Source: Paucimonas lemoignei
Lineage (GTDB): Bacteria; Pseudomonadota; Gammaproteobacteria; Burkholderiales; Burkholderiaceae_D
Length of the DNA: 45,671 nucleotides
Assembly: GCF_004342585.1 (NCBI RefSeq)
Contig: NZ_SLZQ01000020.1
Coordinates: 1-45,671, forward strand
Direction: 5' to 3'
The position numbers and the translations under genes are program-made. Under the pieces are notes generated by a model that searched no databases, had not been told where the DNA came from, and worked only from the letters and a program-made list of their open reading frames with translations. This document shows positions 7,873 through 16,569 of the stretch, piece by piece (the first letter of the stretch is position 1; each line of letters begins with the position of its first letter).

Positions 7873-8973
7873 CTAGCCGATCAGCTTTTGCAAGACCTTG
7901 GCCTTGGCATCGTCGTAGTCGGCCTGCGAAATTAGCCCCTTGTCGAGCAATCCTTTCAACTGAGCCAGGCGTGCCTCGGGCGAATCGGTGGCAGGCGCTG
8001 CGGCTGGAGCAGGTTGCGGAACGGCGGCATGTTCCGGCGCGCCTCCAGTCGGTTGCGGCACCACGGCGCCGGGAATGACGCCCGCGCCCGGCACGCCGGC
8101 GCCCAGGCCCAGTCCCTGCGCCATCGCCTGGCCCATGACGACGCCAGTCGAGAGTCCGGCGCCGATGCCGGCCAGGCCGCCTTCATTCTGCGCCGCCAGC
8201 GGAATCGCCTCGGCAGTCTGGAAGCGCGTGTAGCCGGCCAGCTTGTCGGCGGACAGGCCACCCTTCATGCCGGCGCCGATGCGCGCGTCCAGCGCCTGCT
8301 GCAACTGGTCCGGCAGGCTGATCGTGCCGACATTGAATTCGTCCAGCGAGAGGCCATAGCGGCTGAATGCCAGCGCCAGGTCGCCCTTGACCTGCTGCGC
8401 CATCAGCGTCTGGTTGCCCGCCATGTCGAGGAAGGGGATTTGCGAAGCGCCCAGCGAATTGGCCATGGAAGCCAGCATGATGCCCTGCAGCTGCGCCTCG
8501 ACATCGTCGCGCGTGTAGACCTCGCGCGTGCCGGCCAGCTCGGTGAAGAATTGCTTGGGGTCGGCAACGCGATAGGAAAACATGCCGAAGGCGCGCAGGC
8601 GGATGGCATCGAAATCCTTGTCGCGGATCGTGATCGGCTGCGGCGTGCCCCACTTGCGTCCGGTCTGGATGCGGGTCGAAAAGAAATACACGTCCGACTT
8701 GAAAGGCGAGGCGAACAGCTTGTCCCAGTTTTTCAGGTTGGTCAGCACGGGCAGGGTGCGGGTGGTCAGCTTGTAGTTACCAGGACCGAAAATGTCGGCG
8801 ACCCGGCCCTCGTCGACGAACATCGCCATCTGCGATTCACGCACGGTGAGCGTGGCGCCGTTCTGGATTTCGAAGTCCGCCATCGGGTAGCGCCACGACA
8901 GCACGCCTTCGGTTTCCTCGTTCCATTGCAGAACGTCGATAAACTGCGTCTTGACGAAATCGAACAAGCTCAT
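7873..8973 (-). CDS. SPFH-domain (virion-core-like) protein with C-terminal SHOCT domain
   Basis: 366 residues. The N-terminal part (FVKTQFIDVLQW, ESQMAMFVDEGRVADIFGPG) is the bacterial SPFH/Band-7-like protein sometimes labelled virion core protein. The middle is Gly/Ala/Pro-rich, and the last 37 residues (PEARLAQLKGLLDKGLISQ onward) form a SHOCT oligomerisation domain. SPFH proteins build membrane-associated ring or scaffold assemblies. The ATG at 8973 has an AGAGGAA ribosome site, which rules out the 18-residue upstream extension. It sits between DUF350 and DUF4178 genes with short gaps, so it probably scaffolds the same membrane complex. Confidence 0.88.
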   Translation of the reverse strand: MSLFDFVKTQFIDVLQWNEETEGVLSWRYPMADFEIQNGATLTVRESQMAMFVDEGRVADIFGPGNYKLTTRTLPVLTNLKNWDKLFASPFKSDVYFFSTRIQTGRKWGTPQPITIRDKDFDAIRLRAFGMFSYRVADPKQFFTELAGTREVYTRDDVEAQLQGIMLASMANSLGASQIPFLDMAGNQTLMAQQVKGDLALAFSRYGLSLDEFNVGTISLPDQLQQALDARIGAGMKGGLSADKLAGYTRFQTAEAIPLAAQNEGGLAGIGAGLSTGVVMGQAMAQGLGLGAGVPGAGVIPGAVVPQPTGGAPEHAAVPQPAPAAAPATDSPEARLAQLKGLLDKGLISQADYDDAKAKVLQKLIG

Positions 8974-9007
8974 GATGTTCCTCTCTCGGATTGATGACCT
9001 GACTGAT

Positions 9008-9403
9008 TCAGGAAATGCAGGCGGCATTGATGGCGCCTACCGCAATGGAAATTGCCGCCAGCAAGCCGCCGAAGGCGACGTTGCCGGATTCGATATGATC
9101 CTTGGACATCGCCATGCAGCGTTCCATCACCAGGTAAGCGACCAGTTGCACCACCAGCGCGGCGGCGCCCCAGGCAATGAATTGCACATAGCCCGCGGTA
9201 TGCATGATGGCAGACACCACGGTCAGCGAAAAACCGATGATCGCGCCGCCGAGCGAAAACGCGGCGGCAGTGTTACCTTGCCGAATCAGCAGCACTTCGT
9301 TAAACGGCGTCACCCGCGTATAAATCACAAAGAACACGGTGAGCAGCATACCGGCGAGCGCGAGATAGATCAGGTAATTGGCGAAGGCGGGCAGAGAATT
9401 CAT
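9008..9403 (-). CDS. DUF350 (YjfL-like) integral membrane protein
   Basis: 131 residues with four predicted membrane segments (about 8-28, 48-67, 74-94, 108-129). The layout matches DUF350: a short basic or polar loop after helix 1, then GNTAAAFSLGGAIIGFSL. In enteric bacteria the related YjfL is encoded in the yjf cluster with a PspA-like protein and a glutathionylspermidine-synthase-like protein, which suggests a link to membrane stress and polyamines. It is the first gene of the minus-strand operon, divergent from the aminopropyltransferase. Molecular function is unknown. Confidence 0.85.
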   Translation of the reverse strand: MNSLPAFANYLIYLALAGMLLTVFFVIYTRVTPFNEVLLIRQGNTAAAFSLGGAIIGFSLTVVSAIMHTAGYVQFIAWGAAALVVQLVAYLVMERCMAMSKDHIESGNVAFGGLLAAISIAVGAINAACIS

Positions 9404-9526
9404 GAATGTCCATCCGGATATAAATTGCCACTATACTAATCGAAAATCTTGCCTCGGCGGCAGCGCCGTCCTCACTCACGTAATAATTTCACAACAAGCC
9501 TCACGCCGCCTGCGCACTCATTGCCG
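9404..9526. promoter_or_regulatory. Divergent promoter region of the polyamine module
   Basis: 123 bases separate the DUF350 gene (-) from the aminopropyltransferase gene (+). An AT-rich patch at about 9417-9450 holds -10-like elements on both strands (TATACT on plus, TATAGT on minus), but I cannot assign convincing -35 boxes. One shared control region for both arms is the natural reading of the layout. Confidence 0.4.
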
Positions 9527-11038
9527 ATGACCCGCCACATCCTGATCTTTTCCGTCTTCGTCGTCGCATCCTGCGGCCTGGCTTACGAATTGGTGGCGGG
9601 CGCGCTGTCGAGCTATCTGCTGGGCGACTCGGTCTTCCAGTTTTCCACCATCATCGGCTGCTATCTGTTTGCCATGGGCGTGGGCGCGCATTTTTCAAAG
9701 TATGTGAAGGATGACGAAGTGCTGGCGCGCTTCATCGATATCGAACTGGCGGTGGGCCTCGTCGGCGGCTTGTCGGCGGCCATCCTGTTTCTCACCTTTG
9801 CCTGGACCGGCGCGCCATTTCGCACCATGCTATACGTGATGGTGTTTTTGGTGGGCGCGATGGTCGGCATGGAAATCCCGCTGGTGATGCGCGCCTTGAA
9901 TGCGCGGCAGACTGCTTTTTCCGAACTGGTCAGCAAGGTCCTCACTTTCGATTACTTGGGTGCGCTGGCGGTGTCGGTGCTGTTTCCGCTGGTTCTGGCG
10001 CCGCAGCTTGGTCTGGTGCGCACGGCCTTTTTGTTCGGCATGCTCAATGTCGGCGTCGGGCTGTGGACTATCTATACGTTCCGTGCCGAGGTAGTGCATG
10101 CCACTGGTCGCGTACTGCGCGCGTCTGCCGTGATGAGTTTGCTGGTGGCCGGTTTCATCGCTTCGGATCGCCTGGTGCGCTGGGGCGAACAAGCCATGTC
10201 CGGCGACCAGATCATTTTTTCCACCGCCACGCCTTACCAGCGACTGGTGCTGACGCGCTGGAAGGATGACTTGCGGCTGTACATCAACGGCAACCTGCAA
10301 TTCTCTTCGCGCGACGAATACCGCTATCACGAAGCGCTGGTGCACCCGGCCCTGGAAGCGCTGCCGTGGGCGCGTTCGGTCCTGGTGCTGGGCGGCGGCG
10401 ATGGCTTGGCCCTGCGCGAAATCCTGCGCTATCCGAACATTCAACATGTGACCCTCGTCGACCTCGATCCGGCCATGACGCAAGCCTTTGCCAGCCGGTC
10501 CGAACTCGTGCAGCTCAATCGCGGCGCGCTCAGGGACCCGCGCGTGACCGTCGTGAACGCCGACGCAGCGATCTGGCTGCAGCATAACGAGCAAGTGTTC
10601 GATGCCGCCATCGTGGATTTTCCCGATCCCTCCAGCTTCGCGCTGGGAAAACTCTATTCGGTGCCGTTCTACACGCAGCTCAAACGCCATGTCGCCGCCA
10701 ATGGCTTGATCGTCGTGCAATCGACCTCGCCCTTTTTCGCGCCGCATGCCTACTGGACCATCGATGCTACCTTGCGCGAAGCGGGCCTGGCGACCTGGCC
10801 TTATCACTTGTACGTGCCATCCTTCGGTGAATGGGGCTTCGTACTGGCTTCGCCGCAATTGCCCTACGCACCACCGCAGCATTACCGGCTGCCCTTGCGT
10901 TATCTGAATGGCGAGACGACACAGGCAATGTTTACCTTCCCGCCCGATATGCAACGCCTGCCGATGGCGCCGAACCGCTTGAATACCCAATCGCTGGTGC
11001 ACGAGTTCGAGCAGGATTGGCGACGGGTGATGCGCTGA
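9527..11038 (+). CDS. Membrane-embedded polyamine aminopropyltransferase (spermidine synthase-like)
   Basis: 503 residues. The first 215 or so residues contain about seven membrane helices; the rest is a spermidine-synthase-like methyltransferase fold. Visible motifs are YQRLVLTRWKDDLRLYINGN (237-256), GGGDG (289-293) for the nucleotide part of decarboxylated AdoMet, VDLDP (311-315) and DFPDP (364-368), which replaces the DSTDP/DxxDP motif of soluble enzymes. It would transfer an aminopropyl group to a diamine or another amine at the membrane. The start MTRHILIF at 9527 is chosen because the helix begins there; its ribosome site is weak. The stop overlaps the next ATG (TGATG). Confidence 0.87.
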   Translation: MTRHILIFSVFVVASCGLAYELVAGALSSYLLGDSVFQFSTIIGCYLFAMGVGAHFSKYVKDDEVLARFIDIELAVGLVGGLSAAILFLTFAWTGAPFRTMLYVMVFLVGAMVGMEIPLVMRALNARQTAFSELVSKVLTFDYLGALAVSVLFPLVLAPQLGLVRTAFLFGMLNVGVGLWTIYTFRAEVVHATGRVLRASAVMSLLVAGFIASDRLVRWGEQAMSGDQIIFSTATPYQRLVLTRWKDDLRLYINGNLQFSSRDEYRYHEALVHPALEALPWARSVLVLGGGDGLALREILRYPNIQHVTLVDLDPAMTQAFASRSELVQLNRGALRDPRVTVVNADAAIWLQHNEQVFDAAIVDFPDPSSFALGKLYSVPFYTQLKRHVAANGLIVVQSTSPFFAPHAYWTIDATLREAGLATWPYHLYVPSFGEWGFVLASPQLPYAPPQHYRLPLRYLNGETTQAMFTFPPDMQRLPMAPNRLNTQSLVHEFEQDWRRVMR

Positions 11039-12657
11039 TGGACAGGCGCAGCTTCTTGCTGGGCGCGGGCAGCGCCGGCATGCTCGCCGCCGCCGGCGCT
11101 GCCGCTTACTGGCGCTGGCAGGAAATCACGCCGCAGATTCGTGTTCCCGGTAGAGCAGAGGGGCACTACCTGCGCGACTTGCGCGACCATCGTGCACTGC
11201 CTGCGCCCTCGGCACAGATTGACACCGATATCGTCATCCTCGGCTCGGGCATCGCCGGGCTGACCGCCGCCTGGAAGCTCAACAAGGAAGGGCATCGCAA
11301 CTTTCTGGTCATCGATGGGCCGCAAGCCTACGGCAATGCTGCCGGCGGTCAGTATGGCGACTACGCTTTCCCGACCGGCGCCCACTACCTGCCGCTGCCT
11401 TCGCAGGATGCCTTTCATGTGCGCGAAATCCTGCATGACCTTGGCATCTTGCTGCGCAATCCGTCTGCTGAAAAGCCGTATTACGACGAGCGATTCCTGC
11501 TGCATGAGCCGCAGGAACGCGTATTGTTTGAAGGTCGCTGGCAAGAGGGCGTGCTGCCGAAGGAAGGCGTGCCCGAATGGGAATTGCAGGAGCACCGGCG
11601 CTTCCACGATGAGATGGCGCGCATCCATGCCTTGCATGGCAACGATGGCAAGCGGTTGTTTACGCTGCCGAGCGCCCTGTCTTCGCAAGACCCCGCATGG
11701 CGGGCGCTCGACCGCATCAGCGTTCGCACGTGGCTGGAGCTAAACGGCTATCGCGCGCCGACCCTGCATTGGTATGTGAATTATTGCTGCCGCGATGATT
11801 ACGGTTGCGGCTATGACCAGGTGTCGGCCTGGGCCGGCTTGCATTATTTCTGCAGTCGCGGCGGCCAGGCGGAAAACGCTGCCGATGGCGCCTGGCTGAC
11901 CTGGCCCGGCGGGTTGGAACCCTTGGCAGCAGGTCTTGATCGCCGAGCCGGCCAACGGCGCCGATCCGGCACGGTCATCGCGCTGGAAAAATCCGGCAAG
12001 GGCGTGCAGGCGCTTTGCTTTGAACTTGATGGCGGCCAGCCGCGTACCTACTTGGTGCGGGCCAGCAAGGCGATTTGCGCCATGCCGCTCTTCGTCGCCG
12101 CACGCGTCGTGCAACACATCAGCGACCTTGGCTTCGACGCCTCCCGGCATATGCCGTCTTACGCGCCTTGGATGGTGGCCAATTTTCTGCTCAAAGGCTT
12201 TCCTCGCGAATTACCGCAGGCACCACTCTCCTGGGACAATGTCATTTATGGCGGCAAGGGCTTGGGCTATGTCGTCTCCACCCACCAGGATGTGCGGGTT
12301 GCGCCGCCGCCCAAGACGGTGCTGACGGCCTATATCGACCTGTCGGCACAAGAGCCGCCAGTGGCGCGCCGCTGGCTGCAGGATGCCCATCCACAGGAAT
12401 TGCTGCAACTGGCGATGAGTGATTTGACGGCGGCGTATGGCCCACGTTTTGCTGGGATCGTCGAGCGCGCCGACCTGACCCTGCGGGCGCATGCCATGGC
12501 CAGTCCGCGCCCCGGCTTTTTGAGCAACGCGGGCTTAAAGGCCTTGCAGTCAGTAGATGGGCCGATTCTTTTTGCCCATGCCGACTTGTCCGGTTTTTCC
12601 GTATTTGAGGAAGCGTCCTGGTGGGGATATCAGGCAGCGCTACGCGTACTCGCCTGA
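11038..12657 (+). CDS. Tat-exported FAD-dependent oxidoreductase (amine-oxidase-like fold)
   Basis: 539 residues. The N-terminus MDRRSFLLGAGSAG is a twin-arginine signal (Arg3-Arg4). The Rossmann motif ILGSGIAGL (67-75) and the acidic VID (91-93) bind FAD, and a C-terminal segment (GPILFAHADLSGFSVFEEA) resembles the flavin-closing motif of amine oxidases and phytoene-desaturase-like proteins. It starts on the last base of the aminopropyltransferase stop, so the two are translationally coupled. Substrate unknown; the company suggests an amine or polyamine product handled outside the inner membrane, which is inference. Confidence 0.8.
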   Translation: MDRRSFLLGAGSAGMLAAAGAAAYWRWQEITPQIRVPGRAEGHYLRDLRDHRALPAPSAQIDTDIVILGSGIAGLTAAWKLNKEGHRNFLVIDGPQAYGNAAGGQYGDYAFPTGAHYLPLPSQDAFHVREILHDLGILLRNPSAEKPYYDERFLLHEPQERVLFEGRWQEGVLPKEGVPEWELQEHRRFHDEMARIHALHGNDGKRLFTLPSALSSQDPAWRALDRISVRTWLELNGYRAPTLHWYVNYCCRDDYGCGYDQVSAWAGLHYFCSRGGQAENAADGAWLTWPGGLEPLAAGLDRRAGQRRRSGTVIALEKSGKGVQALCFELDGGQPRTYLVRASKAICAMPLFVAARVVQHISDLGFDASRHMPSYAPWMVANFLLKGFPRELPQAPLSWDNVIYGGKGLGYVVSTHQDVRVAPPPKTVLTAYIDLSAQEPPVARRWLQDAHPQELLQLAMSDLTAAYGPRFAGIVERADLTLRAHAMASPRPGFLSNAGLKALQSVDGPILFAHADLSGFSVFEEASWWGYQAALRVLA

Positions 12658-12701
12658 GAAGCCCGACATACGGAGCTTGCCATCGGTGCCGCCAGGAACA
12701 A

Positions 12702-13019
12702 TCAGTCCGTTGAAAGTTTCATCAGCACCAGGCCGCAAACAATCAGCGCTGCGGCAACCACCCGCATGAGACTCACCTGCTCACCCAACGCCGCGATGCC
12801 CACGATGAATGCGCCGACAGCGCCGATGCCGGTCCAGACCGTATAGGCAGTGCCAAGCGGAAGCGTGCGCATGGAAAACGATAGCAAGGCAAAGCTGGCT
12901 ATCATCATGACCATCGTGATGACAGAGGGAACGAGCTTGGTGAAGCCATGTGACAGCTTCATCGAATAAGCCCAAACGACTTCAAAGAGTCCGGCGATGA
13001 TTAACGTGATCCAGGCCAT
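12702..13019 (-). CDS. sugE: Gdx/SugE-type guanidinium exporter (SMR family)
   Basis: 105 residues and four membrane helices, the usual SMR length. The conserved Glu13 in [13 protein letters not shown], the following HGFTKL and [20 protein letters not shown] are Gdx-subtype signatures. Gdx proteins export guanidinium in exchange for protons and work as dual-topology dimers. The ATG at 13019 has an AAGGAG site at 13032-13027. Directly upstream lies a guanidine-II riboswitch, which independently supports guanidinium as the physiological substrate rather than general quaternary-ammonium resistance. Confidence 0.93.
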   Translation of the reverse strand: MAWITLIIAGLFEVVWAYSMKLSHGFTKLVPSVITMVMMIASFALLSFSMRTLPLGTAYTVWTGIGAVGAFIVGIAALGEQVSLMRVVAAALIVCGLVLMKLSTD

Positions 13020-13021
13020 GG

Positions 13022-13091
13022 CGGCTCTCCTTTACAAAAAGAGCCGGGCCGTCCCGGACTGTATTCCCAAAAACGGGGGAGGTCGTCCTCC
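13022..13091 (-). ncRNA. Guanidine-II (mini-ykkC) riboswitch
   Basis: On the minus strand two hairpins with ACGR loops occur in order: GGAGG-ACGA-CCTCC (13091-13078) and CCGGG-ACGG-CCCGG (13057-13044), about 20 bases apart. Paired ACGR-loop stems are the definition of the guanidine-II class. The 3' arm of the second stem overlaps CGGCTCT (13046-13040), which can instead pair over 7 bp with AGAGCCG (13028-13022) and bury part of the AAGGAG ribosome site. Ligand-stabilised hairpins would therefore free the ribosome site and turn on the exporter. Sequence and gene partner agree; the switching model is inference consistent with the known class. Confidence 0.92.
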
Positions 13092-13149
13092 TATATGCCG
13101 CCCCGGTCAGCCAGCAAAAGGCTACGACGACGGCTTAGATAGAACGGCA

Positions 13150-13179
13150 ATTATAGCCGCGCCAGCACAGTGCTGCACA
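13150..13179 (-). promoter_or_regulatory. Putative promoter of the riboswitch-sugE unit
   Basis: A perfect TATAAT lies at 13155-13150 on the minus strand, about 58 bases before the first riboswitch hairpin. The -35 is weak (TGTGCA at 13179-13174, spacing 18). It is the best promoter candidate between AsmA and sugE. Confidence 0.5.
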
Positions 13180-13204
13180 TGAGCTTCATGCGCACCGCGC
13201 CGCC

Positions 13205-15616
13205 CTATTTACCGAACAAGCCCTTCAATTGCTTGTTGATTTCCTCGCGCGCTTTTTCCTTGATCTCGGATTTTTTCTCCTCGATTTTTTCCTTCGCCGC
13301 TTCCTTCACCAAGCCGGCGAAATCGATGCGCCAGCCGATTGCCGTAAACGGACCGGACAGGCGCACCGGCACCGTCAACCCCTTCAGCGATTGCAATTCC
13401 GGCCCGCCTTGACCCTGCAGCGTCGAGACAACCGTGACCTTGGCAAGATAATCCAGCCTTTCCGCACCGAGGTCGATATTGCCGGCGCCGCCGACGCGCA
13501 AGAGCGGCGACTTGACGCTCAGGTCATCGTTGCGCGCCACGCCATTCGTAATGCGAAAGCTGCCGGTCAATTCGCTGAAATCGGTCTTTTCTGCGGTCGA
13601 TCCGGTACCGGTCTCGGTCACCGACTGGCCGCGCAATTCGCCGATCTTCGCCTTGGCATTGCGCACTGCCTGCGCCACGTTGACGCCATGCACGGCGCCT
13701 TCGCGCAACTCCAGGCGCGCGCTGCCATCCAGGCTCTTTTTGATCTGGTCGAAGCCGCCGCCTGTGCTGGTGACATCCAGCACGACGTTGCCTCGGCCAT
13801 CGATCGGATTCTTGTTGCTCGCATCCTTGAGCAAAGCGCCGACATCGATGCCGCTCAAATTCTGTTTGAGCGCGAATCGCGGCGTGGCAGTGGCCGTCGC
13901 CGATACCGAGCCGCTGGCGCTACCGCCATACAAGTTAGCTTTCAACGGATTGACCTCGACCTTGCCGGCGCCGGCATTGAGCGTGGCATGCAGTTTCGAC
14001 GCCTTGATGTTATGGAGAGTTAATGCGCCGATATTGACCGTACCCTTGGCGCGCAATTCCCGCAGGGCCGACAAGTCGAGCGGCTTGGCTGGCGCTGCCT
14101 TGCCCGCACCGGCTGCTTGTCCCGCTGCTTGTCCCGCTGCTTGTCCGGCAGGCTTGGCCGATGCAGGGGCGGCCTTGGCCAGATAGCGGTCGGCATCGAG
14201 ACGGTCGATATCGATATCGAAGGAATACGCCGCTGGCGAAAAGGAAGACATGCCGAATTTGGCATCGAAACTGCTCTCGTCCAGCTTGCCCTTGAGCGCG
14301 GCATCCAGGTCGGATTTGGCCATGTCGAGCCGGACATTGCCGTTGGCATTCAATTTCAGGTTGCCGCCAGCCGGATTAGGCAGCGTAAAGGCCGCGCCGA
14401 TATTCGGCAACTCGATGCGCTTGCTCTTCAGGTTGGCCGTCAGCGGCGTGGTCAGCGTGCCGTCGATGGCAACCTTATCCTGCTTGCCGGCCAGCGTCAT
14501 TTTCAGTTGCGGCGACTGGAACAGCATCTTGTCGATATCGCCGCTGATACTGCCGGCCAGCTTGGCGTTGGCATCCAGCTTGCCTTCGCGGATGACCATA
14601 TCCAGCAAGACCGAGGGCAGCTTGAATGCCTGCGGCGTGCCCTCGAAAGATGGCGCGGAAAAATTTGCGGTGATGTTGCGCGCGCCTTCCACCAGCTTGG
14701 CTTCGCCCTTTAGCTTGCCACCGCTGGCGGCGGTATCGGACAACGCCAGTTTGGGCGCTTCCAGGCGCAATGTGAGCGCTTGCGCCTTCAGCTTGCCGCT
14801 GGCGTCCAGCTTCACATCATCGAGGGCAAATTGCTTGGCAGCCGGCTGCAAATCGGCGTTGCCGGAAAAACGCAGCAAGGCATCCGTAAAGTCGAGCAGC
14901 TGGCCCTTGATCTCGGCATCGGCGCCGCGCAGCGCATAACGTTTTTGTTCCAGGTCGATGGTAAAGCCGCTCTTGGCTTTCAGGCGTGCGGCGATCGCCG
15001 GCGCATTGCTTTTCACGTCGGCCGCGAGTGTAAAGTCGCTGGCGACGCCATTGGCGATCTTGCCGGTTTCCAGCTTGAGATTGGTGACTTCGACATGGCG
15101 CTTCGCCTGCAGGTCGTCATAGCGCACGTTAGCGTGATCGATGTTGAGACCGGAGATATCGAAGGCAAACGGCTCCCTGGCCGGTTCGGCCGGCGCGCTG
15201 CTTTCTTCCTCGCTCTTTTGCTCCAGCAAGTCATCGAAATTGGTGCTGCCGTCGGCATTACGGCGGATACGCGCCTGCAAGCCATCGACACTGATTTTAT
15301 CCACGACCAATTGCTTGCGCAGCAGCGGCAACAGCGCCAGCGATACCCGCGCCTGCTGGACCGAGGCAAATTCCTCCTGGCTTTGCCGCTCGGACAAGCT
15401 GGCTGCGCCAAGTTGCGCGCCCAGCTTGGGAAAGAAACTCAGCTTGATGTCGCCGGGAATGCTGAGCGTGCGCTGCTTTTTTTCCGCGACCAGGCGGATC
15501 AGCTGCGGCTTGTAGTCATTGGGATTGAACGTGGCGGCAAAAATGCCAATGGCAATTGCCATCAGCCCCACCAGAACGGCGAGGATGATGGCAATGAGTT
15601 TCAGAGGTCTGGACAT
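13205..15616 (-). CDS. AsmA family envelope protein
   Basis: 803 residues from the ATG at 15616 (MSRPLKLIAI). A GTG nine bases upstream is an alternative start; AGGG eight bases before the ATG favours the shorter form. An N-terminal membrane anchor (about 6-27) is followed by a long periplasmic beta-rich AsmA body, and the end is a charged helix (EEKKSEIKEKAREEINKQ). AsmA-like proteins are bridge-like proteins thought to move lipids between envelope membranes. A linker repeating the tetrad AGQA three times is encoded near 14100-14150. Monocistronic, convergent with nothing, upstream of the regulator at 15700. Confidence 0.85.
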   Translation of the reverse strand: MSRPLKLIAIILAVLVGLMAIAIGIFAATFNPNDYKPQLIRLVAEKKQRTLSIPGDIKLSFFPKLGAQLGAASLSERQSQEEFASVQQARVSLALLPLLRKQLVVDKISVDGLQARIRRNADGSTNFDDLLEQKSEEESSAPAEPAREPFAFDISGLNIDHANVRYDDLQAKRHVEVTNLKLETGKIANGVASDFTLAADVKSNAPAIAARLKAKSGFTIDLEQKRYALRGADAEIKGQLLDFTDALLRFSGNADLQPAAKQFALDDVKLDASGKLKAQALTLRLEAPKLALSDTAASGGKLKGEAKLVEGARNITANFSAPSFEGTPQAFKLPSVLLDMVIREGKLDANAKLAGSISGDIDKMLFQSPQLKMTLAGKQDKVAIDGTLTTPLTANLKSKRIELPNIGAAFTLPNPAGGNLKLNANGNVRLDMAKSDLDAALKGKLDESSFDAKFGMSSFSPAAYSFDIDIDRLDADRYLAKAAPASAKPAGQAAGQAAGQAAGAGKAAPAKPLDLSALRELRAKGTVNIGALTLHNIKASKLHATLNAGAGKVEVNPLKANLYGGSASGSVSATATATPRFALKQNLSGIDVGALLKDASNKNPIDGRGNVVLDVTSTGGGFDQIKKSLDGSARLELREGAVHGVNVAQAVRNAKAKIGELRGQSVTETGTGSTAEKTDFSELTGSFRITNGVARNDDLSVKSPLLRVGGAGNIDLGAERLDYLAKVTVVSTLQGQGGPELQSLKGLTVPVRLSGPFTAIGWRIDFAGLVKEAAKEKIEEKKSEIKEKAREEINKQLKGLFGK

Positions 15617-15699
15617 GTGGCGCACCCTGCTGGTTGGCGGTTGATCCTGCCCCTTACCGGGGGAGATCTAACTGTATCACCGATGCAGGGGCACCATCC

Positions 15700-16569
15700 T
15701 TAGACGGCAGCCTGCACTTCGGCGCCGGCAGCGGCTTGCGCTTCCTTGTTGGCGGCAGCCAGTTTCAGGGCCTTGGCGGCTTCAGCCTTGGCACGGGCAT
15801 GCGACGGCGGCAAGCGGCGCAGGGTGCGCAAGGCTTGGATATCGTGCAGCACGATGGCGCGCTGGTCGACCGAAATCAGGCCGACGGCATTGAATGCCGA
15901 GAAAGTGCGGCTGACGGTTTCCAGGGTCAGGCCCAGATAATTACCGATTTCCTGACGGGTCATGCGCAGGTTGAATTGCTTGCCCGAATAGCCCATGTCG
16001 GAAAAACGCTCCGACAGCGACACCAGGAAACGTGCCACGCGGGCTTCGGCCGACAGCGAACCCAGGGTGCCGATCAGGCTTTGTTCGCGCACCAGTTCAC
16101 GGCTCATGACACCATAAATAGCGGCTTCCAGTTCGGCATTGGCGCGGCCGATGGCCAGGAACGCCTTGAAGGGCACCAGAATGATTTCGCAGTTTGACAG
16201 GGCAACCGCTTCGGTCGAATATTGCTTGCCGTGAATGCCATCGATACCGAACAGATCACCTTTCATCGGGAAACCCAGGACTTGTTCATTGCCGGATTCA
16301 TCGATGATCACGGTTTTCAGGAAACCGGAGTAGACGATGTAGAGCATGTCGAACGGTTGACCGATGGTATGAACGCGCTGGCCCGACTTGAATTGCATGT
16401 GCTGAAACTGGAAATCATCCTGGAACGCGCCGAGCGAAGCAGGGATGCGCAACAGATCGCAGACCTCGCTGAGGTTGGACCACAGTTTGCCTTGACGGGC
16501 AACGGCAGCGGAAACGTTGCGTGCGGTTGCGGAGGTGGACCGGATTTCAGACATTGGTGTGTTGAGCAT
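15700..16569 (-). CDS. CRP/FNR-family transcription regulator lacking the FNR cysteine cluster
   Basis: 289 residues from the ATG at 16569, which has GGGA six bases upstream; the ATG four codons earlier overlaps that ribosome site and is rejected. An N-terminal cyclic-nucleotide-like beta-barrel (about 50-140) and dimer helix precede the winged helix. The recognition helix LTLETVSRTF carries Glu217, Ser220 and Arg221, the FNR arrangement that reads TTGAT half sites. Only Cys37 and Cys127 are present; the N-terminal trio that holds FNR's 4Fe-4S cluster is missing, so direct FNR-type oxygen sensing is unlikely. The last 30 residues are an Ala/Lys/Glu-rich tail, unusual for the family. Confidence 0.88.
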   Translation of the reverse strand: MLNTPMSEIRSTSATARNVSAAVARQGKLWSNLSEVCDLLRIPASLGAFQDDFQFQHMQFKSGQRVHTIGQPFDMLYIVYSGFLKTVIIDESGNEQVLGFPMKGDLFGIDGIHGKQYSTEAVALSNCEIILVPFKAFLAIGRANAELEAAIYGVMSRELVREQSLIGTLGSLSAEARVARFLVSLSERFSDMGYSGKQFNLRMTRQEIGNYLGLTLETVSRTFSAFNAVGLISVDQRAIVLHDIQALRTLRRLPPSHARAKAEAAKALKLAAANKEAQAAAGAEVQAAV

